The notes beneath the pieces were generated by a model. The model searched no databases and had not been told where the DNA came from. It was given only the letters and a program-made list of their open reading frames with translations. Shown here piece by piece: positions 1 through 7,949 of a stretch of 23,773 nucleotides of DNA. The stretch is from the NCBI GenBank assembly GCA_905200565.1, contig CAJKKX010000002.1, forward strand, positions 1-23,773, read 5' to 3'. The stretch comes from an uncultured Lachnospiraceae bacterium. Lineage in GTDB: Bacteria; Bacillota_A; Clostridia; Lachnospirales; Lachnospiraceae. The translations under genes and the position numbers were made by a program. Positions within the stretch are counted from its first letter, which is position 1. Every line of letters begins with the position of its first letter.

Positions 1-1
1 T

Positions 2-100
2 GACGGCGTGTGGAAAGAGCAGGCGGAATTTGCCACAGAAGCGGAAGCAGTGGCATGGCTGAATCAGAAGGCGGGTATTACTGACACGGCGGCAGCATAG
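2..100 (+). CDS. 3' end of an unidentified gene (partial)
   Basis: An open frame enters from the left edge and stops at TAG 98-100, giving the last 32 residues of a protein. The tail is acidic and alanine-rich, with a segment reading EAEAVAWLNQKAG before an Ala-rich end. I do not recognise the family. Its place upstream of the tape-measure gene would suit a tail assembly chaperone or another tail gene, but that is inference from position only. Its downstream neighbour is not a tail gene but an accessory lipoprotein block. Confidence 0.5.
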   Translation, partial: DGVWKEQAEFATEAEAVAWLNQKAGITDTAAA

Positions 101-163
101 AATGATATTTCTAAGGTGAATCATTTGCCGAAGGGATGAGGAATCAGGCGTTTCGCAGACACC

Positions 164-233
164 TGACACGTGCGGGCAGGGGATATGGAAAAGAACTGCC
201 CGTACTGGTGAGGCGCCTGCATGGTAGAAGGAA
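164..233 (+). repeat. Direct repeat copy A (decayed copy of a Cys-rich mini-ORF)
   Basis: This 70-base stretch matches 1720-1789 at 65 of 70 positions by eye. Both copies can fold a stem between GTGCGGGCAG and CTGCCCGTAC (a 10-bp stem with one G-U pair, 16-nt loop; copy B has one further G-U). In copy A the reading frame that is open in copy B is stopped by TGA, where copy B has TGG, and the upstream part is different. The two copies bracket the lipoprotein gene. Confidence 0.8.
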
Positions 234-240
234 GAAAAAG

Positions 241-270
241 CTGGAAATTTTGATATGACTATGTTATAAT
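241..270 (+). promoter_or_regulatory. Likely promoter of the lipoprotein gene
   Basis: A perfect TATAAT at 265-270 is preceded by TG at 262-263, making an extended -10 element. A weak -35 candidate (CTGGAA, 241-246) lies 18 bases upstream. Transcription would start near 277, about 74 bases before the lipoprotein start codon. The -10 is convincing and the -35 is poor. Confidence 0.5.
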
Positions 271-350
271 TTTGTCATAAGAAAGCGTAAAGTCAGAAAA
301 TTTGGGCTGTAAAATCTTGCAAGCTTACAAAGAAAAGGAGAGAAAAGCTT

Positions 351-1712
351 ATGAAAAAGAAATTAATGGTATTATGGATGACTGGTGTTATAGCAGTTTC
401 ACTCGCAGCTTGTGCCAGTACAGCGGAGCCGGAATCAACGGTCAGCACGGAAGTTATTACAGAAGTGACCGAAACGATGAAAGTTATGGAATCAGAAACT
501 CAGACTGAGACCGAATCCGAGACGGAGCCGCCAGTACGGGAAGAGATTTTATCCGGAGAAACTGCTGCTTATGCAATGGAAGATATTTCTTTTCGTGTGC
601 CTGTGGAATGGGCATTTGAAAAAGGTGGGACGGTATATTCTTTCTATCCGGAATCTGGTGTTGTTTCAGGGGAACACCATGCACTTTTGCAAATAAGAGC
701 CACGCATTTATCGGACAAGGAGGAGCATGAATCTCCGGAAGCAGTAAAGTCAGTGCTGGATTCGTACGAAAACGGAGTTGCTTCTGAGGAAAAATGTACA
801 ATCTTATCTACGGAATCTTTAGACATTGGAGATTGTCCCTGTAGATATATCCATAGTCATTGGTTGGACGAAAGTAAAAGCATAAGTATGGATATTGATC
901 ATTACAGTTTAGTATATGGCGATTATTTATATGCTATTGTGTTTGGGAAAAAAGATGATATAACAATATTGTATGAACCTGTAATGAGAGAAATAATTTC
1001 GTCTATTACATTTGCCCAGGAAATGGAATTTGATGAGAATTCGATTGAGTCTGCCGCTTTTGAACCTGTCACTCCGTTTTTTGAATATGCTGGCAATGCT
1101 AACATTTGGAAATATTGTTCGAGAAATTTAAAGTATGATAAGTTAGCAGAGATCGTCACAGAGTATATTGAGAATTATAACCCTGAGGAAGATCATGTCA
1201 CTGTAAAAATGCGTGACGCACTCTCTGAATATGGAGAGGTGGGGAAGGGGTTAATCAGTGAATATGATTCTTTTGAAGATACATATTACACACGCTATGA
1301 AGGTTATACAGGAATAGATTCTTCTCATTATATCTATCCGTATTTAGATGGGTCAAGTTACTATCTTCGCCTGGGATTTGTTCGAAACGATTGGCTGTTT
1401 ACCGATAATATAAAATTAAAACGGGATTCTGATAAAGAGGGGATATATTTTGGGGGAAAGAGTTACGATTATGAAAGAGATGTACTCAGTGGCGGAGCTG
1501 TCAGGGAATATAAAGAAGAAAGATTGTACGATGATGACGTAGATTATCTTGCCGATGATATGACGGAAGGGATGACCCTTCGATTTTCTTCGAAAGACGG
1601 GGAATTTTTTGATTATGTGCTGACAGAGACGGATAAAATGGCTCTTCAGGAGGTTGCTAAATGCGCTGTGTTGAAAAAAAGGCTAAAAGATTTATATCTG
1701 GATAATGAGTAA
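351..1712 (+). CDS. Secreted lipoprotein, unknown function, in the phage region
   Basis: This is a 453-aa protein with a classical lipoprotein signal: positive N-terminus (MKKK), hydrophobic core, and lipobox LAAC with the lipidated cysteine at residue 21. A Thr/Glu-rich linker (about residues 25-65) follows. Residues of about 70-225 have the look of a PsbP/DUF1795-like surface lipoprotein domain, and the rest is an acidic, tyrosine-rich unknown domain. The start is fixed by AAGGAG a few bases upstream of ATG 351. It should be anchored on the outer face of the membrane. It has its own candidate promoter, lies between two copies of a direct repeat, and sits two genes before the tape-measure gene. 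By analogy with phage lipoproteins such as Ltp of phage TP-J34, it could block superinfection, but no sequence similarity to Ltp is claimed. The function is unknown. Confidence 0.85.
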   Translation: MKKKLMVLWMTGVIAVSLAACASTAEPESTVSTEVITEVTETMKVMESETQTETESETEPPVREEILSGETAAYAMEDISFRVPVEWAFEKGGTVYSFYPESGVVSGEHHALLQIRATHLSDKEEHESPEAVKSVLDSYENGVASEEKCTILSTESLDIGDCPCRYIHSHWLDESKSISMDIDHYSLVYGDYLYAIVFGKKDDITILYEPVMREIISSITFAQEMEFDENSIESAAFEPVTPFFEYAGNANIWKYCSRNLKYDKLAEIVTEYIENYNPEEDHVTVKMRDALSEYGEVGKGLISEYDSFEDTYYTRYEGYTGIDSSHYIYPYLDGSSYYLRLGFVRNDWLFTDNIKLKRDSDKEGIYFGGKSYDYERDVLSGGAVREYKEERLYDDDVDYLADDMTEGMTLRFSSKDGEFFDYVLTETDKMALQEVAKCAVLKKRLKDLYLDNE

Positions 1713-1845
1713 GGAAGTCTGTCACGTGCGGGCAGGGGATATGGAAAAGAATTGCCCGTACTGGTGGGGTGCCTGCATGGCAGAAGGAAAAATAGTCTGT
1801 TGTGATAAAATATTTCTTGACGATTTGGAAAGCAAAATACTATAA
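1705..1845 (+). CDS. Possible 46-aa Cys-rich mini-protein
   Basis: A short frame starts at ATG 1705 inside the last codons of the lipoprotein gene (the ATG and the TAA at 1710-1712 overlap) and ends at TAA 1843-1845. It has five cysteines (residues 6, 17, 24, 32, 33), including a CPYW motif and a CC pair, a pattern seen in small metal-binding proteins. An internal ATG at 1741 is also possible. No good ribosome binding site is visible; translational coupling to the lipoprotein gene could serve. Support: the region is duplicated at 164-233, and two of the five differences are silent third-position changes (one AAT/AAC, one GGT/GGC). Against: the gene is short, unrecognised, and the downstream promoter overlaps its 3' end. 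Confidence 0.35.
   Translation: MSKEVCHVRAGDMEKNCPYWWGACMAEGKIVCCDKIFLDDLESKIL
1720..1789 (+). repeat. Direct repeat copy B
   Basis: This is the second copy of the 70-base repeat at 164-233, offset by 1556 bases, beginning 8 bases after the lipoprotein stop codon. It carries the same G/C-rich stem and an open reading frame for a Cys-rich mini-protein. The pair defines a unit made of the lipoprotein gene plus one repeat, which could expand or be lost by homologous recombination. Confidence 0.8.
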
Positions 1846-1846
1846 T
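1817..1846 (+). promoter_or_regulatory. Strong sigma-A-type promoter for the small membrane protein gene
   Basis: TTGACG at 1817-1822 and TATAAT at 1841-1846 are separated by 18 bases, in A/T-rich sequence. The predicted start lies about 70 bases before ATG 1923. A host-type promoter in the middle of a phage late operon is typical of independently expressed cargo genes. Confidence 0.75.
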
Positions 1847-1922
1847 AAAATTATAAAAGAACCTTATAGATAGTACATCCAAATAACCATGTAAAATATG
1901 GAGCGAAAGGAGAGTGCGTAGT

Positions 1923-2123
1923 ATGTATCTTGTTTTTTGCTGGATTATTGTTCCAATAGTGGTAAATGTTTTAATAGCAATTTTTCGTCCGGAATGGCAT
2001 AGGGAATATGCAGAAAAGAGATGGGAGAAAGAAAAACATCGCAGACCGTTGACGAAGGAAGAGCAGGAAGCGATCGATGTGGCCATAATGACAAGTGAAA
2101 TGTATAATTCTAGCCACAAATGA
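1923..2123 (+). CDS. Small one-pass membrane protein, unknown
   Basis: This is a 66-aa protein. Residues of about 2-22 form one hydrophobic segment (LVFCWIIVPIVVNVLIAI). A strongly charged cytoplasmic-type tail follows, ending in an acidic helix. I chose ATG 1923 over the in-frame GTG 1914 because the AAAGGAGA site ends about 10 bases before 1923, whereas it lies right against 1914. A strong promoter (1817-1846) precedes it and a perfect-looking terminator (2172-2209) follows, so it is a self-contained transcription unit inserted ahead of the tape-measure gene. The length and single span would fit a superinfection-exclusion protein or a small toxin-like membrane peptide. The family is not recognised. 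Confidence 0.65.
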   Translation: MYLVFCWIIVPIVVNVLIAIFRPEWHREYAEKRWEKEKHRRPLTKEEQEAIDVAIMTSEMYNSSHK

Positions 2124-2171
2124 TTGGTAAAGTTTGTAACAGGATAAAAAATAAATAAAAGAATGAAGATG

Positions 2172-2209
2172 AAAAAATAGAACTTCTGTAGATAGGAGTT
2201 CTATTTTTT
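2172..2209. terminator. Intrinsic terminator just before the tape-measure gene
   Basis: AAAAAATAGAACTTC (2172-2186) pairs with GGAGTTCTATTTTTT (2195-2209) over 15 positions with only one G-U, and an 8-base loop. The A-run and T-run make it functional in either direction. It ends 20 bases before the tape-measure start codon, so the tail operon must be read through it or be transcribed by antitermination. Confidence 0.85.
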
Positions 2210-2229
2210 GTGCAAGAAAGGAGAAATTT

Positions 2230-5200
2230 ATGAATGCGATAGAGTATGCAAATGCTATTTCTGACACGGTCAGGAAATTGTCAGAGCTTCAGAAGAAAAT
2301 GGCGGAGTTAGAAGACGTATTTTCGGGCCAGAAAAATACGCTGGAGGCATTGCGGAAAAAGCATGAACTGTTGAAAGAGGTACTGGAAAAGCAGACAGCT
2401 AAGCAGGAAATCCTTGCGAGGGCGCTTAAGGAAGCAGAACAGTCTCAGATGTCTTCAAAAGAACAGACGGAGAAATTGAGACAGTCTCTTGGCGATGCAG
2501 AGGCGCAGATTGTGCGCACAAACAAGGAAATTGCAAACAATAAGAAATATATGCGGGAGGCAGAAAACTCCACAGATCATTGTGCAAAGAGTATTAACCG
2601 GTATGGGGAAGAAACAAATAAGGCGAAGGAAACGACTGAGAAATGGGTAAATTCAATCAGAAATTCAGTTGTAACACGTGCAATAACAGATCTGTCAGAA
2701 GGAGCAAAGAAACTTGCCAGCAGTGCTTATGAAGCCGCCCAGGGGATGGAACAGAGTGCAAACCGTATCGAAGCCAGCACAGGTATTTCAGGGACTGCTT
2801 TAAGAGAGTATCAAAAGGTCATGGAGGATGTTTATCGGAATAACTATGGCGGCAGCTTTGATGAGGTGGCGCAGGCGGTTTCACAGGTGGTTTATCATAT
2901 GGGGGAGTTGGATGGAAATGCCATGCAGGAGGTTACGGAGAACGCGTTTGCCCTGAAAGATACTTTTGAAATGGATGTAAATGAGACACTGCGCAGCGCC
3001 AGTGTCCTGATGACGGATATGGGCATAAATTCGGATGAAGCTTTTGGCTTGATTGCCAGAGGGGCGCAGAATGGCATGAATAAATCCGGTGATTTACTGA
3101 GCAGTATTGCGGAATATGGAAAGCTTTGGGGAGATGCAGGTTTTTTAGCCCAGGAAATGTTTTCAGCTATGGAAAATGGGCTGAATGCAGGAGCAAATGA
3201 TTTTAGTGAAGTGAATCATTTGCTGGAAGAGTTTATGGGTGCGTTGTCAGATGGAAGAGTCGAGAAAAGTTTATCCGGATTTTCAGAAGGAACGCAGAAG
3301 CTTTTCGGACAAATGCAAGCTGGAGAGACCACAGCGGCGGAAGTATTTCAGGGAGTGATTAACGACTTATCTTCTGCGGAGAATCAGCAGAAAGCGCTGA
3401 CACTGGCGGGCAGTATCTGGGGCAGCGCAGGGGAAGAAGATGCTTTGAAGATCCTTACGTCACTAAATGACGTAAATGATTCTTATAGTGGTGTGATGAG
3501 TACCATGAATGAGCTGAAAGAGGTGCGGTACGATGATTTGGGAAGTCAGATTTCACAGATTGGACGTACGATTCAGGTACAGCTCGGAGAGCATATGCAG
3601 AAAATCCTTCCGGCATTATCGGGAGGTCTTGAGTTTTTATCAGATAACCTGGTAGCAGTAGAAGCGTCGGTAGCTGGTGTCGGAACAGCGATTGCGATAC
3701 TCCAATTGGGTAAACTTGCAACATGGATTGGAAATTTTGTTAATGGATTAGAAGGCGCGACACTGGCAATGAAGGCTTTTAATTTGGTGACGTCAGCAGG
3801 GACTTTGGGAGTCGTAGCAACCGTAGCGGGTTTAGCAGTTGCAGGCCTTACCGCATTCGCGTTTTCCGCAGGAGAAGCAGAAACGGAGAGCCAAAAAGCT
3901 TATAATGAAATGAAAAACCTCTCCAAAGAGGCGAAAAATCTGAAAAACAATGTTCAGGAATCCAAAGCAGCTATGGAGGAGGAAACAAGGAGTACGGTAT
4001 CGCAGTACCTGGCATACGATGCAATGTCAGACCGATTATATAAGTTGAATGATCAGTTGGTAGCCGGGACGCTGAATACAAAAGAAGAATTGGCGGTAAA
4101 AAAGGAGATGCAGTATCTTGTCAATGAATTAAACAGCGCCATACCGGAATTAAACCTTCATATGGATGAGCAGACGGGAATTATGAAGAACAGTAAGGCT
4201 GCAACCGACGAATGTATAGCTTCGATGAAGAAAAAGGCTATCGCGTCAATGATGGAAGAACGGATGACAGAACTGTACCGTCAGCAGGGAGAGGCGCTGA
4301 TGATGCAGGGGGAAGCCACGGCGAAGAGGAATGCTGCGCAGAAAAACGCGGGAGACATAATGACACGGGCGGAAAAATCTTTGGCTGCCTATACAGAACT
4401 AATGGGCGAATATAACACTCGTGCAGATGCGTCAACGATGACAGCAGAGGAGTGGGGGAAGGTACAGGAAGAGATTGCAAACAGACATGGCGTCACGGTG
4501 GATGAGATGGTGAATGGCTGTGATGCGATGGAGAGAGCTATTGTTGATACGATAGATTATAATTCAGTAATAGCAGAATCAGAAAAAGTGATTGAGGATG
4601 CGACAAACGCTCAGAAAGACGCTCAAACTATGATGGATGAATCCGCCGCCGGGATGATTGAAAGTATGAGACTGATGGGTCTGTCAGAAGAGGAGATAGA
4701 AGAACAGGCGATTGCTCTGGGAATTAATACGGATGCACTTCAGACTAATAATGAAGCCACCAAGGATAATACGGGTCTACTACAGGATAATACAAGCGCT
4801 ACGGAAGAAAACAAGGCTTCCGTGGAAGCGTCCACGGAAGCCCAGAAAAAAGCCCTCCAGTCCCTGAAAGAAAAATACGAGGAAATCCGAGGCTCCATCG
4901 AGCAGAGCATGGAGCAGAAGATCAGCCTGTTTGATGAATTTGACGGAGGGGAAACGATAGGGCTTGACAAGATCAAGGAGAATCTGGACTCTCAGCTTAC
5001 AGGATTGACAAACTGGAGAGACAATATGGCGCAGCTTGCAGGACAGGTTGGAGAGAATATATCGGCAGAGCTATATAATCATCTGGTGGAGCTCGGCCCG
5101 GATGCGGCAAATATTGTTCAGGAAATGGTAAACTCTCTGGACCCGGATAAAGGCGACGGCGGGGAACAGTTAAAACAGATTGCAGAGCGTTATTCAGAGC

Positions 5201-7854
5201 TTCTTGATATCAAAGAGTCGGCTGCGGAAAATATAGCGGATGTTTCTTTTATTATTCAGTCGGCGCTGGGTGAAATTTCAGAAGCCAGTGCGCTTGATTT
5301 TGAGAATCTGATGACTTCTCTGGATGAGGCGAAAGAAAAAGCGTCGGAAAAAGGACTTGGCATATCGGAGGGACTGGAGGAATCTTTTCATGCTACGGTG
5401 GAGACGCTTAGAGAATGTGGCGCACAGATTCCGGAAGGTCTGGCAGAGGCTCTGGCAAATGGGGAGATTACGATAGAAGATGCCATCGGGCAGATGCAGG
5501 GAAGCATTGAGGCACAGTTTATTTATCTTTCTGGCATAGCTCAGAAAGCGGGTATTCCGATTCCTGAAGGGATAAGGGAAGGAATCGTACAAGGCGGCGA
5601 CGCGGCAATACAGGCAATGAACCAGTTAATGGGACTTTTGACGGGGGCACAGGAGGAAGGAAGAGCAGAGTTAAGAGAAAGCTCCTGTAAAAGTGGAGAA
5701 GTCATTGGGGACGGCGCAGCGCAGGGAGCGGAAGATTCATCAGCGAAGGTATCTCAGGAAGCGGCAGGCATTGCAAAAAAAGCGGTAGAGGTTATGAATG
5801 CCTACAAGGATTCCTTTAAAAATGCAGGTTATAATATGATGTCTAAATTTGCGAGCGGACTCAATGAAGGCTCTGAACTGGTATATAGTAAAATTAGGGA
5901 AATCAGACAGAGGCTGGAAAATGAAGTCAATAATTTGGGCAAGAAAAATACTTCGTCGAAACCTTCGCAGACTGGAGGAACAAAACCGACTGCAAAGACG
6001 ATTACGCCAAGCCTGAATCAGGCAAAGCAGGACGACACCATCCCTTTCTCTTTAAATGGGGATATGCCCGGTTCAAGCCTGGCAAAACAAAGTGGCGAAA
6101 TCCCTCTTTTTTCAAATACGCCGAATCTGAATACTTCAAAAGTATCAAAGAAGTTCCGTCAAACCGTGAAGAAAAAGATAAAATCCGGACTGGCATTTGG
6201 CGTCCAGAAGGGGAACGGAGATAAGGATGGAAAAGAGCTGGCGGAACAGGTCGCGGAAAGGACGGAAAAATTTATTGAGGAGAATGCGGGAAGCTATGCA
6301 GAGGCTAACGTCGTCTGGAAAGCGCTGCTGAAAAAGGCAAAGGGAAGCAAGATAGAAGGATATGAAAAGAACATAAAGAAGCTGGTGAGTGAGCAGCGAA
6401 AGAAAAAAAGGGAAGAAGACCAAAAATACGGAGCTTCCGGAGACGCACTGGAGGAATATAAGAAGGTAAGAGATGTCTCTGCCAAAGCGGAAGTAGAGTA
6501 TTGGGAAACTGTAAGCTCTCAATATAAAAAAGGAACAGAAGAACGTCTGAAAGCAGATAAAAATTACCTGGAGGCTTTAAAGACCTACAATGAGAAGCGG
6601 AAAGACCTGAAGGACGATTATCTGCAAAAATGCCAGGAGATAAATGAGCAGCTTGAGAAGGAAAGGCAGGAGGAATATGATTCCGCCATTCAGAACAGGA
6701 AATCCGCTATTCGTTCTGCCTTTGGCTTGTTTGATGCGTTTCATAGCGAGGCGGATGCGCCGGAAGTACTTCTGGCGAATATGCAGTCTCAGGCGGCAGG
6801 GTATGCCCTGTGGATGACGGAACTCGAAAAGCTGGAGAAAAAGGGGATTTTAAATGAAGCTTTTCTGGAAGAACTGCGGGAGATGGGGCCGGGTGGAGCG
6901 GCTACGATTCTTTCGCTTGGCAGGATGACGGACGAGCAGTTAAAAAAGGCAAATGAGACGTATGAGCAGTTAGATAAGCTGGCGGAGGAGCAGGCCAGAA
7001 GAGAAGTCGAACGCCAGGAGAGCCAGACGCAGAAAAGGATTGCCGAATTGGAGAAGGCGGCAGAGGAGGAAAAGAAGAGATGGTATGAGGAGTACAAGGC
7101 GGCAGAAGAAGAACTTTCGCAACCGATAGATGAATCGCTGAAGAAGCTGGCAAAAAAGGCATCTGCAATCGGAGAACAGACGGCGGTAAACTTCATTTCT
7201 CAGTTAAGAAGCGACAGAATTACGGAAGAGGCAAAAAATGCTGGTAAGAAGATAGCGGAAGCGTTTCAGGAAGAAGCTGGCAAACTGATTAAAAAGGAAA
7301 ATACTGTGGGAAACCAGATGATTTCCGGTATTTTGAAGGGGATGGACAGTCATCTGTCTATCCGTCTGGGAGCGGAGGATCTGGTTGCTAAGATTGAGGA
7401 AGAAATCAAAAAGAGCGCGGAGATCAATTCTCCTTCCAGAAGATTCCGGAGAACTATCGGCGTGCAGATTCCGGCAGGCGTGGCGGAAGGAATTGAGGAA
7501 AACACACAGACGGCTGCAAGAGCCGGTACATATATGGTAGGAACGATGCTGGAACAGGCGAAAGGGAAGCTTGGGGAGCAGCAGATGACTTTGACAGGTG
7601 AGATGCAGCGCATAAACGGAGGAGCCGGGATCGCGGCGCTGAACCATCTGGCATCTGAAAACGTGGGGGGACAGGCAAATGTAACCGTGAACAATTCTGG
7701 TGTGGCGGAAATGCTTGACGGAGTTATGGCGGAAATGAAAGCAATAGGTCAGGAAATTCGGTACATGAAAGTGGTGCTGGATACCGGGGAGTTTGTCGGT
7801 GCGGTCGCCCCGGCGATGGGAGACGAGCTGGCGAGACAGGCAATGCGCTTCTGA
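2230..7854 (+). CDS. Phage tail tape-measure protein
   Basis: An 1874-aa protein that would set the length of a siphovirus tail and help DNA entry. Residues 1-150 are long coiled coil. About residues 150-430 resemble the TP901-type tape-measure core. Two hydrophobic stretches (about 474-506 and 519-548) are the usual membrane-active segment. Long Glu/Lys/Ala coiled coils follow, with a pair of related repeats (IPEGLAEAL and IPEGIREGI). Near residue 1731 sits the INSPSRRF motif followed by a Gly-rich amphipathic segment, typical of tape-measure C-termini. No lysozyme or peptidase domain is seen. AAAGGAG lies correctly before ATG 2230. It is intact, in contrast to the tail-tip gene downstream. 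A terminator lies immediately upstream. Confidence 0.93.
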   Translation: MNAIEYANAISDTVRKLSELQKKMAELEDVFSGQKNTLEALRKKHELLKEVLEKQTAKQEILARALKEAEQSQMSSKEQTEKLRQSLGDAEAQIVRTNKEIANNKKYMREAENSTDHCAKSINRYGEETNKAKETTEKWVNSIRNSVVTRAITDLSEGAKKLASSAYEAAQGMEQSANRIEASTGISGTALREYQKVMEDVYRNNYGGSFDEVAQAVSQVVYHMGELDGNAMQEVTENAFALKDTFEMDVNETLRSASVLMTDMGINSDEAFGLIARGAQNGMNKSGDLLSSIAEYGKLWGDAGFLAQEMFSAMENGLNAGANDFSEVNHLLEEFMGALSDGRVEKSLSGFSEGTQKLFGQMQAGETTAAEVFQGVINDLSSAENQQKALTLAGSIWGSAGEEDALKILTSLNDVNDSYSGVMSTMNELKEVRYDDLGSQISQIGRTIQVQLGEHMQKILPALSGGLEFLSDNLVAVEASVAGVGTAIAILQLGKLATWIGNFVNGLEGATLAMKAFNLVTSAGTLGVVATVAGLAVAGLTAFAFSAGEAETESQKAYNEMKNLSKEAKNLKNNVQESKAAMEEETRSTVSQYLAYDAMSDRLYKLNDQLVAGTLNTKEELAVKKEMQYLVNELNSAIPELNLHMDEQTGIMKNSKAATDECIASMKKKAIASMMEERMTELYRQQGEALMMQGEATAKRNAAQKNAGDIMTRAEKSLAAYTELMGEYNTRADASTMTAEEWGKVQEEIANRHGVTVDEMVNGCDAMERAIVDTIDYNSVIAESEKVIEDATNAQKDAQTMMDESAAGMIESMRLMGLSEEEIEEQAIALGINTDALQTNNEATKDNTGLLQDNTSATEENKASVEASTEAQKKALQSLKEKYEEIRGSIEQSMEQKISLFDEFDGGETIGLDKIKENLDSQLTGLTNWRDNMAQLAGQVGENISAELYNHLVELGPDAANIVQEMVNSLDPDKGDGGEQLKQIAERYSELLDIKESAAENIADVSFIIQSALGEISEASALDFENLMTSLDEAKEKASEKGLGISEGLEESFHATVETLRECGAQIPEGLAEALANGEITIEDAIGQMQGSIEAQFIYLSGIAQKAGIPIPEGIREGIVQGGDAAIQAMNQLMGLLTGAQEEGRAELRESSCKSGEVIGDGAAQGAEDSSAKVSQEAAGIAKKAVEVMNAYKDSFKNAGYNMMSKFASGLNEGSELVYSKIREIRQRLENEVNNLGKKNTSSKPSQTGGTKPTAKTITPSLNQAKQDDTIPFSLNGDMPGSSLAKQSGEIPLFSNTPNLNTSKVSKKFRQTVKKKIKSGLAFGVQKGNGDKDGKELAEQVAERTEKFIEENAGSYAEANVVWKALLKKAKGSKIEGYEKNIKKLVSEQRKKKREEDQKYGASGDALEEYKKVRDVSAKAEVEYWETVSSQYKKGTEERLKADKNYLEALKTYNEKRKDLKDDYLQKCQEINEQLEKERQEEYDSAIQNRKSAIRSAFGLFDAFHSEADAPEVLLANMQSQAAGYALWMTELEKLEKKGILNEAFLEELREMGPGGAATILSLGRMTDEQLKKANETYEQLDKLAEEQARREVERQESQTQKRIAELEKAAEEEKKRWYEEYKAAEEELSQPIDESLKKLAKKASAIGEQTAVNFISQLRSDRITEEAKNAGKKIAEAFQEEAGKLIKKENTVGNQMISGILKGMDSHLSIRLGAEDLVAKIEEEIKKSAEINSPSRRFRRTIGVQIPAGVAEGIEENTQTAARAGTYMVGTMLEQAKGKLGEQQMTLTGEMQRINGGAGIAALNHLASENVGGQANVTVNNSGVAEMLDGVMAEMKAIGQEIRYMKVVLDTGEFVGAVAPAMGDELARQAMRF

Positions 7855-7949
7855 TGAGTACGAACAGGCGCTTTATGATAGACAGGAAGTATTTTAACAG
7901 GAAGAAAATAAAAGGATACAAGGACACAGCAGGAAAGGAGAGGATATAG
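7854..7949 (+). CDS. Possible 31-aa basic micro-protein in the tail operon
   Basis: The gap between the tape-measure and distal tail genes is filled exactly by a short frame. Its ATG overlaps the tape-measure TGA (TGATGA), and its TAG is followed directly by the next ATG. The product would be strongly basic (about twelve Lys/Arg in 31 residues). There is no obvious ribosome binding site of its own, so it would depend on translational coupling. It could equally be a fortuitous open stretch, since a purine-rich leader with its own ribosome binding site for the next gene lies inside it. Confidence 0.3.
   Translation: MSTNRRFMIDRKYFNRKKIKGYKDTAGKERI

Noticed and set aside
2230..7854. A cell-wall hydrolase domain inside the tape-measure protein
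   Set aside because: No lysozyme, transglycosylase or NlpC/M23 motif is visible; the C-terminal part is coiled coil followed by the standard Gly-rich end.
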